A stretch of DNA of 25,009 nt from Flavobacteriales bacterium UBA1995 (GCA_002336475.1 DDCX01000012.1:2445-27453); one strand, 5' to 3'. Shown: positions 7,600 to 15,982, counted from the first letter of the stretch. The notes: generated by a model from the letters alone, not told the origin. A program made the numbers and translations.

Positions 7600-8297
7600 G
7601 CTTCACCGGCAGGTCCGTCCAATCTAAAGCCGACACCATGAAGGGTGCGCAGCGTCACTTTTGGGTCTGCCTTGAGGATTTTCCGCAGCCGGTTGATGTA
7701 GACGTCTAAGCTGCGCCCCACAAAATAGCCCGACGCCCCCCAGACCATGCGGCAAATCAAGTCGCGCTCTGTGGTGCGTCCTGCCCGTTGCAGTAAGATC
7801 TTCAGCACGTCGCCCTCTTTGGGGGTCAGCCGGCGTTCACCGCCGCTCCAAGTGATTTCATAGGATTCTGGGTCGTAACGCAAGTCGCCAAGGGCCAAGA
7901 CACGGGGTTCAGCTTGTCCTTGTTGGTTGCGCTTGAGGACCGACCGCAGCCGGAGCAACAGCTCTTCATTGTCAAAGGGCTTGATCACATAGTCATCGGC
8001 GCCACATTTCAGTCCGTGCACGCGGTCTTCGACCCGGTCTCGTGCTGTGAGCAGCACAATTGGAAGGTGGGGCGCCACGACCCTCAGGTCTTGGGTCAAT
8101 TCGAATCCATCCCTGCCTGGCAGCATGACATCGAGCAAAGCGAGGTCAAACCGCCCAGCGTGAAAAGTGGGCAAGGCTTCCAAACCGTCCCGCACCAATG
8201 TGACCTTGAACCCGTCCAGACGCAGCACATCATGCAGCAACAACCCCAGGGTGGGGTCGTCTTCGACCAGCAGCACTTGGGGGGCGTCCTGAGTCAT
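7593..8297 (-). CDS. OmpR-family DNA-binding response regulator
   Basis: 234 aa with a receiver domain (about 7-120) carrying the acidic pair at 13-14, the phosphoacceptor Asp56 in ALLDVMLPGRDG, Thr84 and Lys106 in VIKPF. A winged-helix DNA-binding domain (about 130-228) follows, with RRLTPKEGDVLKILL and the recognition region SLDVYINRLRKILK. The gene starts inside the end of the histidine kinase (4-nt ATGA overlap), so the two form one two-component system. Regulated genes cannot be read from the sequence. No neighbour makes an obvious target, although the divergent gene at 9670 shares the promoter region of the pair. Confidence 0.96.
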   Translation of the reverse strand: MTQDAPQVLLVEDDPTLGLLLHDVLRLDGFKVTLVRDGLEALPTFHAGRFDLALLDVMLPGRDGFELTQDLRVVAPHLPIVLLTARDRVEDRVHGLKCGADDYVIKPFDNEELLLRLRSVLKRNQQGQAEPRVLALGDLRYDPESYEITWSGGERRLTPKEGDVLKILLQRAGRTTERDLICRMVWGASGYFVGRSLDVYINRLRKILKADPKVTLRTLHGVGFRLDGPAGEAP

Positions 8298-9586
8298 GCT
8301 ATGAGGGCGGGGAGTTCAACCGAAAAAGTGCTGCCTACACCGGGTTCACTGGAGCAGCTCACTGTTCCTCCGTGGGCCTTAACAATGGTGCTCACATAAT
8401 GCAGACCGAGGCCGAATCCTTGAACGTCGTGTCGGTTGCCCGTTGGAACACGGTGAAACCGTTCGAAAATGCGCGCTTGGTGCATTTTGGGTATGCCCAT
8501 GCCATTGTCCTCAACATCGACTTGCCAGTGTGGCTTGGGGCTGTCGACATAGGTGAGCGCCACTGTGATCTGCGGTGGGACCTCTCCGGCGTAACGAACC
8601 GCATTGTCCAAAAGGTTGCTGAGCACGCCATCAAGGTGGGTCCGGTCACCAGAGATTATGGGGTTGTCGCCGAGCGATGGAGGCCAGCTCTTGGTGTCCA
8701 CCTGAAGCAGGACTTCTCCTCCATTGAGCGCAATGGAAGGGTAAATGGCCTCGATCGCTGCCTCTGCCCAGGAAACCACGCCAAAGTCCTCCTTCTGAAG
8801 GACTTGGGACTGCCCATCAAGGGTGGCGATTTCCATGACCTTTTCGACCTGACGGCGCATCCGACGGTTTTCAGAAAGGATGAGGTCCAAGTACCGGTTC
8901 CGACTCTTGGGGTCCGATCCAATGTCCTCCCGCTGCAACAGTTGTGCCCCAGATTCGATGGATGCAATGGGCGTTTTGAACTCGTGTGTCATGTTGTTGA
9001 TGAAGTCGTCCCGGACTTCTGACAGGCGTTTTTGCTTGAGTACGATGACCACCGTGTAGACAAAAGTGCCCAAGACCAGGAGTTGCAGGAGGCTGGCAAT
9101 CAGCCATCGGTCCAGCGACATGATCAAGTCGGCGCGGCGTTCGGGAAACCGGATGCCGAAATAGTGGCCGTCGCGATCGAAGCGGGGAGAGGGAGCGTTG
9201 TCTTCGGGCGCCTGACCAACCCGGCCACCATAGAGGATGCTGTCGCTGAAGCAATCGTAGATGGCATATTCAAAATCGGCAGAAAGAGCGGCACCTTCAA
9301 AGCTTTCACGCAACAGCGCTTCGAGTAAAAAAGGATGCAGGGTGTCGTTGAGGTTGGCCACGAAATAATTGGAGGAGGCCTGTTGCACAGGTTCGACCAC
9401 GGCGCTGTCTCCGCGCATGGATTGGATGCGTTCCACCACCTCTGTCATGGCGGTGACCACACGATCGCTGAACTCCCTTTCGCTCAAGTCAGCCGCCTGC
9501 TGAAGCCACGTCAATTGCAACAGCAGTGTACCACCAATGGAGACCAAGCCCGTGAGGATGAGAATGCGGATTCGTTGTCTGGACAC
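8294..9586 (-). CDS. Membrane sensor histidine kinase
   Basis: 430 aa if started at GTG 9586. Two membrane helices (about 6-27 and 161-183) enclose a periplasmic sensor of about 130 residues with no recognised ligand domain. The HisKA H-box MTHEFKTPIAS has phosphorylated His201. The ATPase part shows the N-box DNAVRYAG, G1 VEDNGMGIP, F-box IFERFHRV and G2 GFGLGLHYV. The open frame extends upstream to ATG 9763. That form would put about 59 mostly non-hydrophobic residues before the first helix and would overlap the divergent gene at 9670, so I prefer the GTG just before VSRQRIRILIL. ATG 9688 is another, less likely, choice. It overlaps the response regulator gene by 4 nt. Confidence 0.92.
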   Translation of the reverse strand: MSRQRIRILILTGLVSIGGTLLLQLTWLQQAADLSEREFSDRVVTAMTEVVERIQSMRGDSAVVEPVQQASSNYFVANLNDTLHPFLLEALLRESFEGAALSADFEYAIYDCFSDSILYGGRVGQAPEDNAPSPRFDRDGHYFGIRFPERRADLIMSLDRWLIASLLQLLVLGTFVYTVVIVLKQKRLSEVRDDFINNMTHEFKTPIASIESGAQLLQREDIGSDPKSRNRYLDLILSENRRMRRQVEKVMEIATLDGQSQVLQKEDFGVVSWAEAAIEAIYPSIALNGGEVLLQVDTKSWPPSLGDNPIISGDRTHLDGVLSNLLDNAVRYAGEVPPQITVALTYVDSPKPHWQVDVEDNGMGIPKMHQARIFERFHRVPTGNRHDVQGFGLGLHYVSTIVKAHGGTVSCSSEPGVGSTFSVELPALIA

Positions 9587-9669
9587 GGTTGCAAGTTTAG
9601 GGGCATTCCCACATCTGCAGTTCTTGATCAGAGGTCGAAGAATTGATGCCGTTGCCTTAGCTTCGGTCC

Positions 9670-10509
9670 ATGGAACGTCGTTCGACATCTTTTGGTGCAA
9701 ATGCCCGCCGGTGTTGCGGAGTGGCCTTGAAGGGAGTGTTGTTGCTCTGCGCAACAGCTTCAAATGCGGTTCAGGCGCAGCAGACTTTGGAGCTGGGTGG
9801 ACTGTATCAAGGCGAAAACCTCTTGGTGGTCAACGACCCCAGTGCCGACGGCGTAGGTTTCTGTTGCTATGAGGTGAGGGTAAATGGCATGCTGACCTCA
9901 GATGCCGTCAATTCACATGCTTTTGAAGTGGATTTGGGTGCGCTAGGTTTGACCCTCGGTAAGGGTCTTTCTGTTCGATTAAAGCACCGAAGCGGTTGCG
10001 TTCCCAGGGTTCTCAATCCCGAAGTCATTCAGCCTATTCCCGGTTTTCAATTGGTCTCATTTGACGCTGCCCCGACAGGAGAAGTGTCTTGGGTCACTGA
10101 AGGCGAGCACGGCCGCATGCCTTTTGTCTTGCAGCAGTTCAAGTGGGGCAAGTGGGTCGATGTGGTGCGGCTCGATGGCAGAGGAGGTCCGGGCGAAAGG
10201 GCATATGCCACGGAGATACAGCCCATTCAAGGCGAAAACCTGCTCCGTTTGACACACCTCGCTCCCGATGGTACACTGGAAGTCAAAGGCGAGGTGAGGT
10301 TTGAAGGCGACGTGCCCGAAGTGACCATGTCCTATAGCGCTCGAAACCAAGTGGTGTCGTTCTCCAAGGCGACCCAATACGAGATTGTCGATGAGTTTGG
10401 CACCGTAGTCCTCCGTGGCGTGGGAAACCAAGCGACATTGCGCTATCTTTCACGTGGCGATTATTTCGTCAATTTCGGCGCTGGGACTGAGGTCCTGAAA
10501 AAGCGCTGA
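9670..10509 (+). CDS. Secreted protein of unknown function with a sorting-domain-like tail
   Basis: 279 aa. The N-terminus is basic then hydrophobic (CCGVALKGVLLLCATASNA), with likely cleavage at VQAQQ near residue 37. The body looks all-beta, with a cysteine pair in VGFCCYEVRV near 63. The last 45 residues (from TQYEIVDEFGTVVLRG to GDYFVNFGAG and TEVLKKR) follow the spacing of type IX sorting domains: hydrophobic strand, D-x-x-G, LxxG-x-Y, basic end. It may therefore be a surface or secreted type IX cargo. I do not recognise a named family for the rest. It is divergent from the histidine kinase across about 83 bp and is followed 40 nt later by the DUF4290 gene. Confidence 0.78.
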   Translation: MERRSTSFGANARRCCGVALKGVLLLCATASNAVQAQQTLELGGLYQGENLLVVNDPSADGVGFCCYEVRVNGMLTSDAVNSHAFEVDLGALGLTLGKGLSVRLKHRSGCVPRVLNPEVIQPIPGFQLVSFDAAPTGEVSWVTEGEHGRMPFVLQQFKWGKWVDVVRLDGRGGPGERAYATEIQPIQGENLLRLTHLAPDGTLEVKGEVRFEGDVPEVTMSYSARNQVVSFSKATQYEIVDEFGTVVLRGVGNQATLRYLSRGDYFVNFGAGTEVLKKR

Positions 10510-10513
10510 ATCT

Positions 10514-10534
10514 GCAAGGAGTACAATTCCTTGC
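10514..10534 (+). other. Hairpin between the secreted protein gene and the DUF4290 gene
   Basis: GCAAGGA (10514-10520) and TCCTTGC (10528-10534) form a perfect 7-bp stem with a seven-base loop. A second possible stem, TTGCTG/CAGCAA (10531-10536 and 10542-10547), overlaps it and ends just before ATG 10550. There is no T-tract, so a terminator is unlikely. The stem may protect an mRNA end or shape the leader of the DUF4290 gene. Confidence 0.45.
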
Positions 10535-10549
10535 TGAAAAGCAGCAAAC

Positions 10550-11197
10550 ATGCCTGAACCCATTGCAACAGCCCACCAAGGGTTGACCTATAACAGCCAG
10601 CGGCCTGACATCGCGATTCCAGAATATGGGCGCGTAGTACATGAGTTGATCGCCCATTGCGTCACCATTGAAGACCGTGACGAACGCAACAAGTGTGCGG
10701 CAGCGATTGTGAGCGTGATGCGCACACTCATTCCCGGTTCCAAGGAAATGGCCGACCACGAGGAAAAGCTCTGGGGACATTTGCATGTCATGGCCAATTG
10801 GAGCCTGGACATTGACGGTCCTTTCCCACCTCCGGCCAAGCCAGAAGAAGATCCGGGGCCAGAGCGTTTGAGCTACACGCAGATGGGCAAGCGCCCTTCT
10901 TTCTATGGAAGGCTCGCAGAGGAATTGATCGAGAAGGCCAAAGCCATGCCCGAGGGCGAAGAGCGGAACGCGCTGTCGATGATGATTGCCAATTTGCTCA
11001 AGCGTCAGTACCTGACATGGAACAAGGGGGCGGTAGAAGACCCATTGATTCGCGCCCAGTTGCGCGAGATGTCAGGTGGTGCATTGGATGTGCCAGCTGA
11101 GGTGGAATTGGTGTCTTCAAGCGAAATCCTGAAGAGCAAGCGCAAGACGTCCAACAATTTCCGCAACCGCGGAGGTGGGGGCAAACGCAAGCGTTGA
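10550..11197 (+). CDS. DUF4290 domain-containing protein
   Basis: 215 aa. The N-terminal signature LTYNSQRPDIAIPEYGRVVHELI and the mainly helical body (to about 170) match DUF4290, a family I know only from Bacteroidota and without a known function. The tail (SKRKTSNNFRNRGGGGKRKR) is very basic and probably disordered, which could bind RNA or DNA. There is no signal peptide, so it is cytoplasmic. It lies 107 bp upstream of murA, an arrangement I recall as common in this phylum, so a link with cell-wall synthesis or growth is possible but unproven. Confidence 0.88.
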   Translation: MPEPIATAHQGLTYNSQRPDIAIPEYGRVVHELIAHCVTIEDRDERNKCAAAIVSVMRTLIPGSKEMADHEEKLWGHLHVMANWSLDIDGPFPPPAKPEEDPGPERLSYTQMGKRPSFYGRLAEELIEKAKAMPEGEERNALSMMIANLLKRQYLTWNKGAVEDPLIRAQLREMSGGALDVPAEVELVSSSEILKSKRKTSNNFRNRGGGGKRKR

Positions 11198-11270
11198 TTC
11201 TGGTTTCTGCAGAAGGCCACGGTTGCCTTGTCGAAAACAACTGAGTTCACCCCTCGGACGGAAAAGGGTG

Positions 11271-11289
11271 TGGCCCAAATTGAGGGCCA
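11271..11289 (+). other. Hairpin in the murA leader
   Basis: TGGCCC (11271-11276) and GGGCCA (11284-11289) pair with a seven-base loop, 15 nt before the murA ATG. There is no T-tract. It could hinder ribosome entry or mark a processing point. No promoter consensus was found in the 107-bp gap. Confidence 0.4.
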
Positions 11290-11304
11290 AACCAATCAAC
11301 CGTC

Positions 11305-12618
11305 ATGGGCACTTTCGTCATCGAAGGGGGGCATTCCCTCAATGGATCCATTACCCCTCAAGGCGCTAAGAATGAAGCACTCCAAGTGGTATGTGCCGTT
11401 CTGCTTACCTCTGAGCCTGTTACCATTTCCAATTTGCCGGACATCGTGGATGTCAACAGGTTGATTGACCTGCTTTCGTCCATGGGAGTCAAGGTCGAAA
11501 AGTTGGATGCGGGTGCATTTAAGTTTCAATCCGATGACGTGAACCTCGGTTACCTCGAGGGAGAGGAGTTTCGTCAGAAAGGAGGAGGTTTGCGCGGAAG
11601 CGTCATGATCATGGGGCCTCTGCTGTCGCGCTTTGGGAAGGGATACATCCCCAAACCCGGCGGTGACAAAATTGGCCGCCGCCGCATGGACACGCACTTC
11701 ATCGGGTTTGAGAATTTGGGCGCCAAGTTTACCTATGATGCAGGCGAGACCTTCTATCGGGCGGAAGCCCCCAATGGACTGAAGGGCAGCGACATGTTGC
11801 TCGATGAAGCGTCAGTTACAGGAACGGCCAACATCGTGATGGCGGCCGCATTGGCCAAGGGTACGACCACCATTTACAATGCAGCATGCGAACCTTACTT
11901 GCAGCAGTTGTGCAAGATGATCAACCGCATGGGGGGCAAGATTTCCGGTGTGGGATCCAACCTCCTGACCATCGAAGGGGTGGATTCGCTGGGGGGCTGT
12001 GAGCACCGCTGCCTGCCCGATATGATCGAGATTGGAAGCTTTATTGGTATGGCGGCCATGACCCGCGGCGAGGTGACCATTAAGGACGTCAGCTGGGACG
12101 ACCTCGGCCAAATTCCTCGGGTCTTTGAGCGGATGGGCATCGGGATTGAACGCAGGGGCAACGACTTGCACGTACCGGCTCAGGACCATTATGAGATCGA
12201 CACCTTCATTGACGGCTCCATCCTGACGGTAGCCGATGCGCCCTGGCCAGGCTTCACGCCTGACCTGTTGTCCATCTTGCTTGTGACAGCAACCCAAGCC
12301 AGGGGCAGCGTATTGGTTCACCAGAAGATGTTTGAGAGCCGGTTGTTTTTTGTGGACAAGCTCATTGACATGGGCGCCCAAATTATTCTGTGTGACCCCC
12401 ACCGTGCTACGGTGATTGGCCTGGACCAAAAGACCCCTCTGCGCGGGGTAACCATGACGTCACCTGACATCCGTGCAGGAGTATCGCTCCTCATTGCTGC
12501 GCTCTCTGCAGAGGGCAGGTCTACCATCCACAACATTGGTCAGATTGACCGCGGGTATCAATACATTGAGCACCGTTTGCGCGCATTGGGTGCACATATA
12601 GAACGTTTGGCAGACTGA
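11305..12618 (+). CDS. murA: UDP-N-acetylglucosamine 1-carboxyvinyltransferase
   Basis: 437 aa, near the usual 420-440. The protein starts GTFVIEGGHSLNGSITPQGAKNEAL, with the substrate-binding Lys22 and Asn23. It catalyses transfer of enolpyruvate from PEP to UDP-GlcNAc, the first committed step of peptidoglycan synthesis, in the cytoplasm. The active-site loop reads KPGGDKIGRRRMDTH: the residue that is Cys115 in E. coli is Asp121 here. Asp at this site is known to keep activity and prevent alkylation by fosfomycin. The C-terminal half carries the catalytic-Asp region TDLLS-like GFTPDLLSILL and the DIRAGVSLLIAALSAEG motif. It is preceded by DUF4290 and followed 39 bp later by a thioredoxin-like gene. 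Confidence 0.97.
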   Translation: MGTFVIEGGHSLNGSITPQGAKNEALQVVCAVLLTSEPVTISNLPDIVDVNRLIDLLSSMGVKVEKLDAGAFKFQSDDVNLGYLEGEEFRQKGGGLRGSVMIMGPLLSRFGKGYIPKPGGDKIGRRRMDTHFIGFENLGAKFTYDAGETFYRAEAPNGLKGSDMLLDEASVTGTANIVMAAALAKGTTTIYNAACEPYLQQLCKMINRMGGKISGVGSNLLTIEGVDSLGGCEHRCLPDMIEIGSFIGMAAMTRGEVTIKDVSWDDLGQIPRVFERMGIGIERRGNDLHVPAQDHYEIDTFIDGSILTVADAPWPGFTPDLLSILLVTATQARGSVLVHQKMFESRLFFVDKLIDMGAQIILCDPHRATVIGLDQKTPLRGVTMTSPDIRAGVSLLIAALSAEGRSTIHNIGQIDRGYQYIEHRLRALGAHIERLAD

Positions 12619-12657
12619 ACAGGGCGAACCTCGCGTTCACTCCATAACTTTATAGAC

Positions 12658-13200
12658 ATGATGTTGTCCCTACGTCCTTCTCTTTCTTGTGTGGCCTTGA
12701 TGGCGATGCTCATGGTCACATTTTCTGCGTCAGCCCAGGACCCTCGGATCGGCACTTCTGTCGGTGACTTGGCGCCAGAGCTCGTGCTGCAATCCCTAGA
12801 AGGAGACGAGATCAAGCTCAGCGACTTGCGGGGTCAGCTCGTGCTCGTTGATTTCTGGGCCAGTTGGTGCGGCCCCTGCCGCCGTGAGAACCCCAACGTG
12901 GTCAATGCGTTCAAGAAATACCGCAAGTCCAAGTTCAAATCTGCGGACGGTTTTGCCATCGCCAGTGTCTCTTTGGACCGCAAGCAGGAGAGCTGGGAGC
13001 GCGCCGTGAAGCAGGATCAACTCGATTGGGACTGGCATGGAAGCGACCTGGCAGGTTGGGAAAGCGAAGCCGCCTCACTGTACGGGGTCAGCAGCATTCC
13101 AATGAGCTTTTTGGTGGATGAAAACGGCGTTATCGTCGCCAAGAACTTGAGGGGCATGGAGCTCCATATCCAAATCGACCAGCACGTCGAGCGTCTCTGA
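12658..13200 (+). CDS. TlpA-like periplasmic thioredoxin-fold protein
   Basis: 180 aa. The signal peptide (1-26) ends SASAQ. The domain starts with the AhpC/TSA-Redoxin-type lead-in GDLAPELVLQSLEGDEIKLSDLRGQ, then VDFWASWCGPC with redox cysteines 71 and 74, and the cis-Pro segment YGVSSIPMSFLVDENG. This is the TlpA/ResA pattern, so the protein likely reduces disulfides outside the cytoplasm. The partner, which could be cytochrome maturation or oxidised envelope proteins, is not shown by the neighbours. There is no lipobox cysteine, so it is soluble or anchored only by an uncleaved signal. It sits between murA and grpE on the same strand. An ATG one codon downstream is an alternative start. 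Confidence 0.92.
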   Translation: MMLSLRPSLSCVALMAMLMVTFSASAQDPRIGTSVGDLAPELVLQSLEGDEIKLSDLRGQLVLVDFWASWCGPCRRENPNVVNAFKKYRKSKFKSADGFAIASVSLDRKQESWERAVKQDQLDWDWHGSDLAGWESEAASLYGVSSIPMSFLVDENGVIVAKNLRGMELHIQIDQHVERL

Positions 13201-13263
13201 CAAGACTGACAGGTCTTGGCCTGTCGTCCTGACAACATTCACTTTTGCCTGACACGATGTCGG
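13201..13263 (+). other. Structured leader/intergenic segment before grpE with alternative hairpins
   Basis: Two mutually exclusive 6-bp stems share bases: CAAGAC (13201-13206) with GTCTTG (13213-13218), and GACAGG (13208-13213) with CCTGTC (13220-13225). A third hairpin, CTGACA/TGTCGG (13249-13254 and 13258-13263, one wobble), follows. The motif TGACA occurs three times. No CIRCE element (TTAGCACTC-N9-GAGTGCTAA) is present. A weak promoter-like pair is a TTG at 13217 and CACTTTTG about 21 nt later. Confidence 0.4.
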
Positions 13264-13315
13264 TCAAGCTTGTCATGGCATGTGGATTGCTTGCAGCACA
13301 TCAAATTGCAGTCCC

Positions 13316-13912
13316 ATGACCCAGCAACAGACGAACGAGGAAGAGACCATGCATGCAGGCAACCCTGCGGACCCTGCCCAAGCCACCGAATCCGCTGAGA
13401 CTGGTGGTGAAAACGACCAGAATGAGGGTCAAGAAGAGGCAGGTGCCGAAGAGGCTCCTGAGGGCAATGGGCAGCAAGAGAATGCCGAAGATCCAGCCGT
13501 TTGGCGTGACAAATACCTGCGCCTCTACGCGGAATTCGACAATTTCAGGAAGCGCACCATGCGGGAGCGCGGAGAATTGGTGCGAAGCGCAGGCAGGGAG
13601 GTGACTGAGTCCTTGTTGCCTGTCTTGGATGACTTTGAGCGCGCCATGGCGGCATCAGAGGGCCAAGATTTGGAGCAATTGCGAGAGGGTTATGAGTTGA
13701 TTGGCCAGAAAATGCGCGGCATTTTGGAGGCGCGCGGCCTTCAAAGAATGGAGGCGAAAGGAGCTGAATTCGATACGGACTTGCACGAGGCCATCACCCA
13801 GATTCCAGCCCCTGAACCTCAGATGATCGGCAAGGTGGTCGATGTGGTAGAGCCAGGATACAAACTTCACGACACCGTCCTCCGCTTCGCCAAAGTGGTG
13901 GTGGGCCATTGA
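13316..13912 (+). CDS. grpE: Nucleotide exchange factor GrpE
   Basis: 198 aa from ATG 13316. An in-frame ATG at 13280 would add 12 residues (MWIACSTSNCSP) unlike any GrpE, so I reject it. An acidic, Gln/Glu-rich disordered N-terminus (about 1-55) precedes the long coiled-coil helix (WRDKYLRLYAEFDNFRKRTMRE) and the C-terminal beta domain, which has the signature MIGKVVDVVEPGYKLHDTVLRFAKVVV. It releases ADP from DnaK so that client proteins can leave. It is followed 9 bp later by dnaJ; dnaK is not in this window. The hairpin-rich 115-bp leader may hold its promoter, but no CIRCE site is seen. Confidence 0.96.
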   Translation: MTQQQTNEEETMHAGNPADPAQATESAETGGENDQNEGQEEAGAEEAPEGNGQQENAEDPAVWRDKYLRLYAEFDNFRKRTMRERGELVRSAGREVTESLLPVLDDFERAMAASEGQDLEQLREGYELIGQKMRGILEARGLQRMEAKGAEFDTDLHEAITQIPAPEPQMIGKVVDVVEPGYKLHDTVLRFAKVVVGH

Positions 13913-13921
13913 TCGAATACC

Positions 13922-15031
13922 ATGTCGAAGCGCGATTTTTACGAAATCCTCGGCATTGACCGAGGAGCCTCAGAGGCAGACATTAAGAAGGCTTATCGGA
14001 AGCTGGCCATCAAGTACCACCCCGATAAGAATCCGGATGACAGTTCGGCTGAGTCGCGGTTCAAGGAGGCTGCAGAAGCCTACGAGGTGCTGAGCGATCA
14101 GAACAAGCGGGCCAAGTATGACCGCTTTGGACATGCGGGCGTTGGAGGTGCAGCCGGCGGAGGTGGTGGCATGAACATGGATGACATCTTCAGCCAGTTC
14201 GGAGACATTTTTGGCGGTGGTTTTGGAGATGCTTTTGGCGGCGGCGGAAGCCGTGGGCCACGCCGCACCAAGGGGTCCAACCTGCGCATTAAAGTGCAAC
14301 TGACCCTCGAAGAAATTGCGGAAGGCGTGACCAAAAAGGTCAAGGTGTTCCGATTGGTTCAGGCTGAAGGCGTCGAATACGACACCTGCAATACCTGCGG
14401 TGGTACGGGACAGGTTCGCCGGGTGACCAACACCATTTTGGGCCAAATGCAAACGGCCTCTACCTGCCCTTCTTGCGGAGGTTTGGGAAAGGGCGTCAAG
14501 TCCAAGCCCAAGGATGCAGATGAACATGGCTTGCGCCGTGAAGAGTCCATTGTCGACATTGAAATCCCCGCTGGGGTCGAGGACAGCATGCAGCTCAACC
14601 TTCGCGGAAAAGGCAACGCGGCTCCTGCCGGCGGCATTCCTGGTGACATGCATGTGCAAATCCGGGAGCTCGATCACGATCAGTTTACCCGCAATGGGCG
14701 CAACCTGCACCTCGACCACCACCTCTCCTTCATTGAAGCGACGCTGGGGGCGAGTGTGGAAATCCCCTTGCTCAGTGGAAAGGCCAAAATCAAGGTCGAG
14801 GCGGGAACCCAAGGGGGCAAGATTGTCCGGCTCAAGGGCAAGGGCATGCCTTCTGTGGACAGTTATGGACGCGGAGATCTGTTGGTGAACCTCAACGTGT
14901 GGACGCCACAAGAATTGACCTCTGAGGAGCGCTCAACTTTGGAAAGCTGGAGGGAAGCCCCGAATTTCCAACCGTCTCCAGATCCACGAGAAAAAGGATT
15001 CTTTGATCGGGTGAGGGACATGTTTAGCTGA
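13922..15031 (+). CDS. dnaJ: Chaperone DnaJ with a two-repeat zinc finger
   Basis: 369 aa. The J-domain (1-70) has the HPD motif in [11 protein letters not shown] Gly/Phe linker (about 75-115) follows, rich in GGG and [12 protein letters not shown]. The cysteine-rich domain has only two CxxCxGxG units, CNTCGGTG and CPSCGGLG, instead of four. Repeats 1 and 4, which form zinc site I in E. coli DnaJ, are replaced by [12 protein letters not shown] and a [10 protein letters not shown] stretch. The two substrate-binding beta domains and the dimerisation tail are complete. It delivers unfolded clients to DnaK and stimulates its ATPase. Zinc site II, the one tied to DnaK handover, should remain. It lies 9 bp after grpE and 3 bp before an ABC ATPase gene. 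Confidence 0.96.
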   Translation: MSKRDFYEILGIDRGASEADIKKAYRKLAIKYHPDKNPDDSSAESRFKEAAEAYEVLSDQNKRAKYDRFGHAGVGGAAGGGGGMNMDDIFSQFGDIFGGGFGDAFGGGGSRGPRRTKGSNLRIKVQLTLEEIAEGVTKKVKVFRLVQAEGVEYDTCNTCGGTGQVRRVTNTILGQMQTASTCPSCGGLGKGVKSKPKDADEHGLRREESIVDIEIPAGVEDSMQLNLRGKGNAAPAGGIPGDMHVQIRELDHDQFTRNGRNLHLDHHLSFIEATLGASVEIPLLSGKAKIKVEAGTQGGKIVRLKGKGMPSVDSYGRGDLLVNLNVWTPQELTSEERSTLESWREAPNFQPSPDPREKGFFDRVRDMFS

Positions 15032-15034
15032 TCG

Positions 15035-15982
15035 ATGACCACCGCGCTCTCCATATCACAACTCGAGAAGTCTTTTGGGGCACAGCGCGTATTGGACGGG
15101 GTTTCCTTAGGTGTGCCCAAGGGGGCCATTGTCGGTTTGCTTGGGCCGAATGGCGCAGGAAAATCCACGCTCATTCGGAGCATCATGGGCATTGTGGAAC
15201 CCGATGCGGGCTCCATTCAACTCGAAGGTCATCCTTGGAGCAGGGAGGCGGTGCGCGGGATTGGCTATCTCCCCGAGGAACGCGGTTTGTACAAGGACAT
15301 GCGCGTGGGCGACCAAGCGGTATACTTTGCCCGATTGAAGGGCATGGCCAAGTCCGACGCTGTGAATGCCTTGAAGCTTTGGTTTGAAAAGCTCGAAGTC
15401 GAAGGGTGGTGGGACAAAAAAGTCACAGACATCTCGAAAGGGATGGCCCAAAAGATCCAGTTCATCTGCACCGTGGTGCACGACCCAGGGTTGTTGATCC
15501 TCGATGAACCCCTCAGCGGATTTGACCCCATCAATGCCCGGCGCATTGTCGATGAGGTGAGGGCGTTGGCTGCAGGTGGAACTTCCATACTCTTGTCCAC
15601 CCATGACATGCCCAGCGTGGAGCGTCTCTGCGATGAAGTGGTCATGTTAAACGGTGGAAAGGTGGTGCTCTCCGGAGGCGCCGATGCCCTGCGGGAGGCC
15701 GGTTGGTCTGGCCAACAAGATGTGGTCTTCAAAGGCAATGACATTGCCTTTACCAATGCACTGGGTACACTCGGTCACCTCGAAGGCATTTCAGAGGAAG
15801 CCACTGAGGGTCTGCGTCGTGCCCATTTGCGGCTGCGCGATGGTGGGCGTCCAGGCCAGCTCTTGCATGCCTTGGGCGAAGCGGTAGAAGTCATCGAGTT
15901 CGTGAAAATCCGCCCGACCATGGAGTCTTTGTTTATCCAAGCCGTGGACCGCTCAGCGGCCGAAACTTCAGGACCGCGATGA
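15035..15982 (+). CDS. ABC transporter ATP-binding protein (COG4152/NatA-like)
   Basis: 315 aa. Walker A GPNGAGKST is at 37-45, the signature is degenerate (ISKGMAQKIQF, 133-143, instead of LSGGQ), Walker B LLILDEP at 153-159 and the H-loop STHD with His190. SKG-type signatures are normal in COG4152 ATPases. A C-terminal accessory domain (about 225-310) follows, of the DUF4162 kind. It powers the permease encoded next, whose start overlaps this stop (ATGA). The NatAB-like group is known for sodium or drug export, but the substrate here cannot be told. The gene starts 3 bp after dnaJ, so it is likely on the chaperone transcript. Confidence 0.93.
   Translation: MTTALSISQLEKSFGAQRVLDGVSLGVPKGAIVGLLGPNGAGKSTLIRSIMGIVEPDAGSIQLEGHPWSREAVRGIGYLPEERGLYKDMRVGDQAVYFARLKGMAKSDAVNALKLWFEKLEVEGWWDKKVTDISKGMAQKIQFICTVVHDPGLLILDEPLSGFDPINARRIVDEVRALAAGGTSILLSTHDMPSVERLCDEVVMLNGGKVVLSGGADALREAGWSGQQDVVFKGNDIAFTNALGTLGHLEGISEEATEGLRRAHLRLRDGGRPGQLLHALGEAVEVIEFVKIRPTMESLFIQAVDRSAAETSGPR

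Noticed and set aside
9587..9763. N-terminal extension of the histidine kinase to ATG 9763
   Set aside because: It would overlap the divergent gene at 9670 and adds a long polar stretch before the first membrane helix; GTG 9586 fits better.
11812..12429. Minus-strand open frame (205 codons) opposite murA
   Set aside because: Antisense to conserved murA motifs and without recognisable protein features.
13280..13315. Upstream in-frame ATG for grpE
   Set aside because: The extra residues (MWIACSTSNCSP) are unlike GrpE N-termini, and ATG 13316 starts the expected acidic polar segment.
13970..14911. Minus-strand open frame (313 codons) opposite dnaJ
   Set aside because: Mirror of the dnaJ coding frame; composition follows the Gly-rich region, no domain seen.
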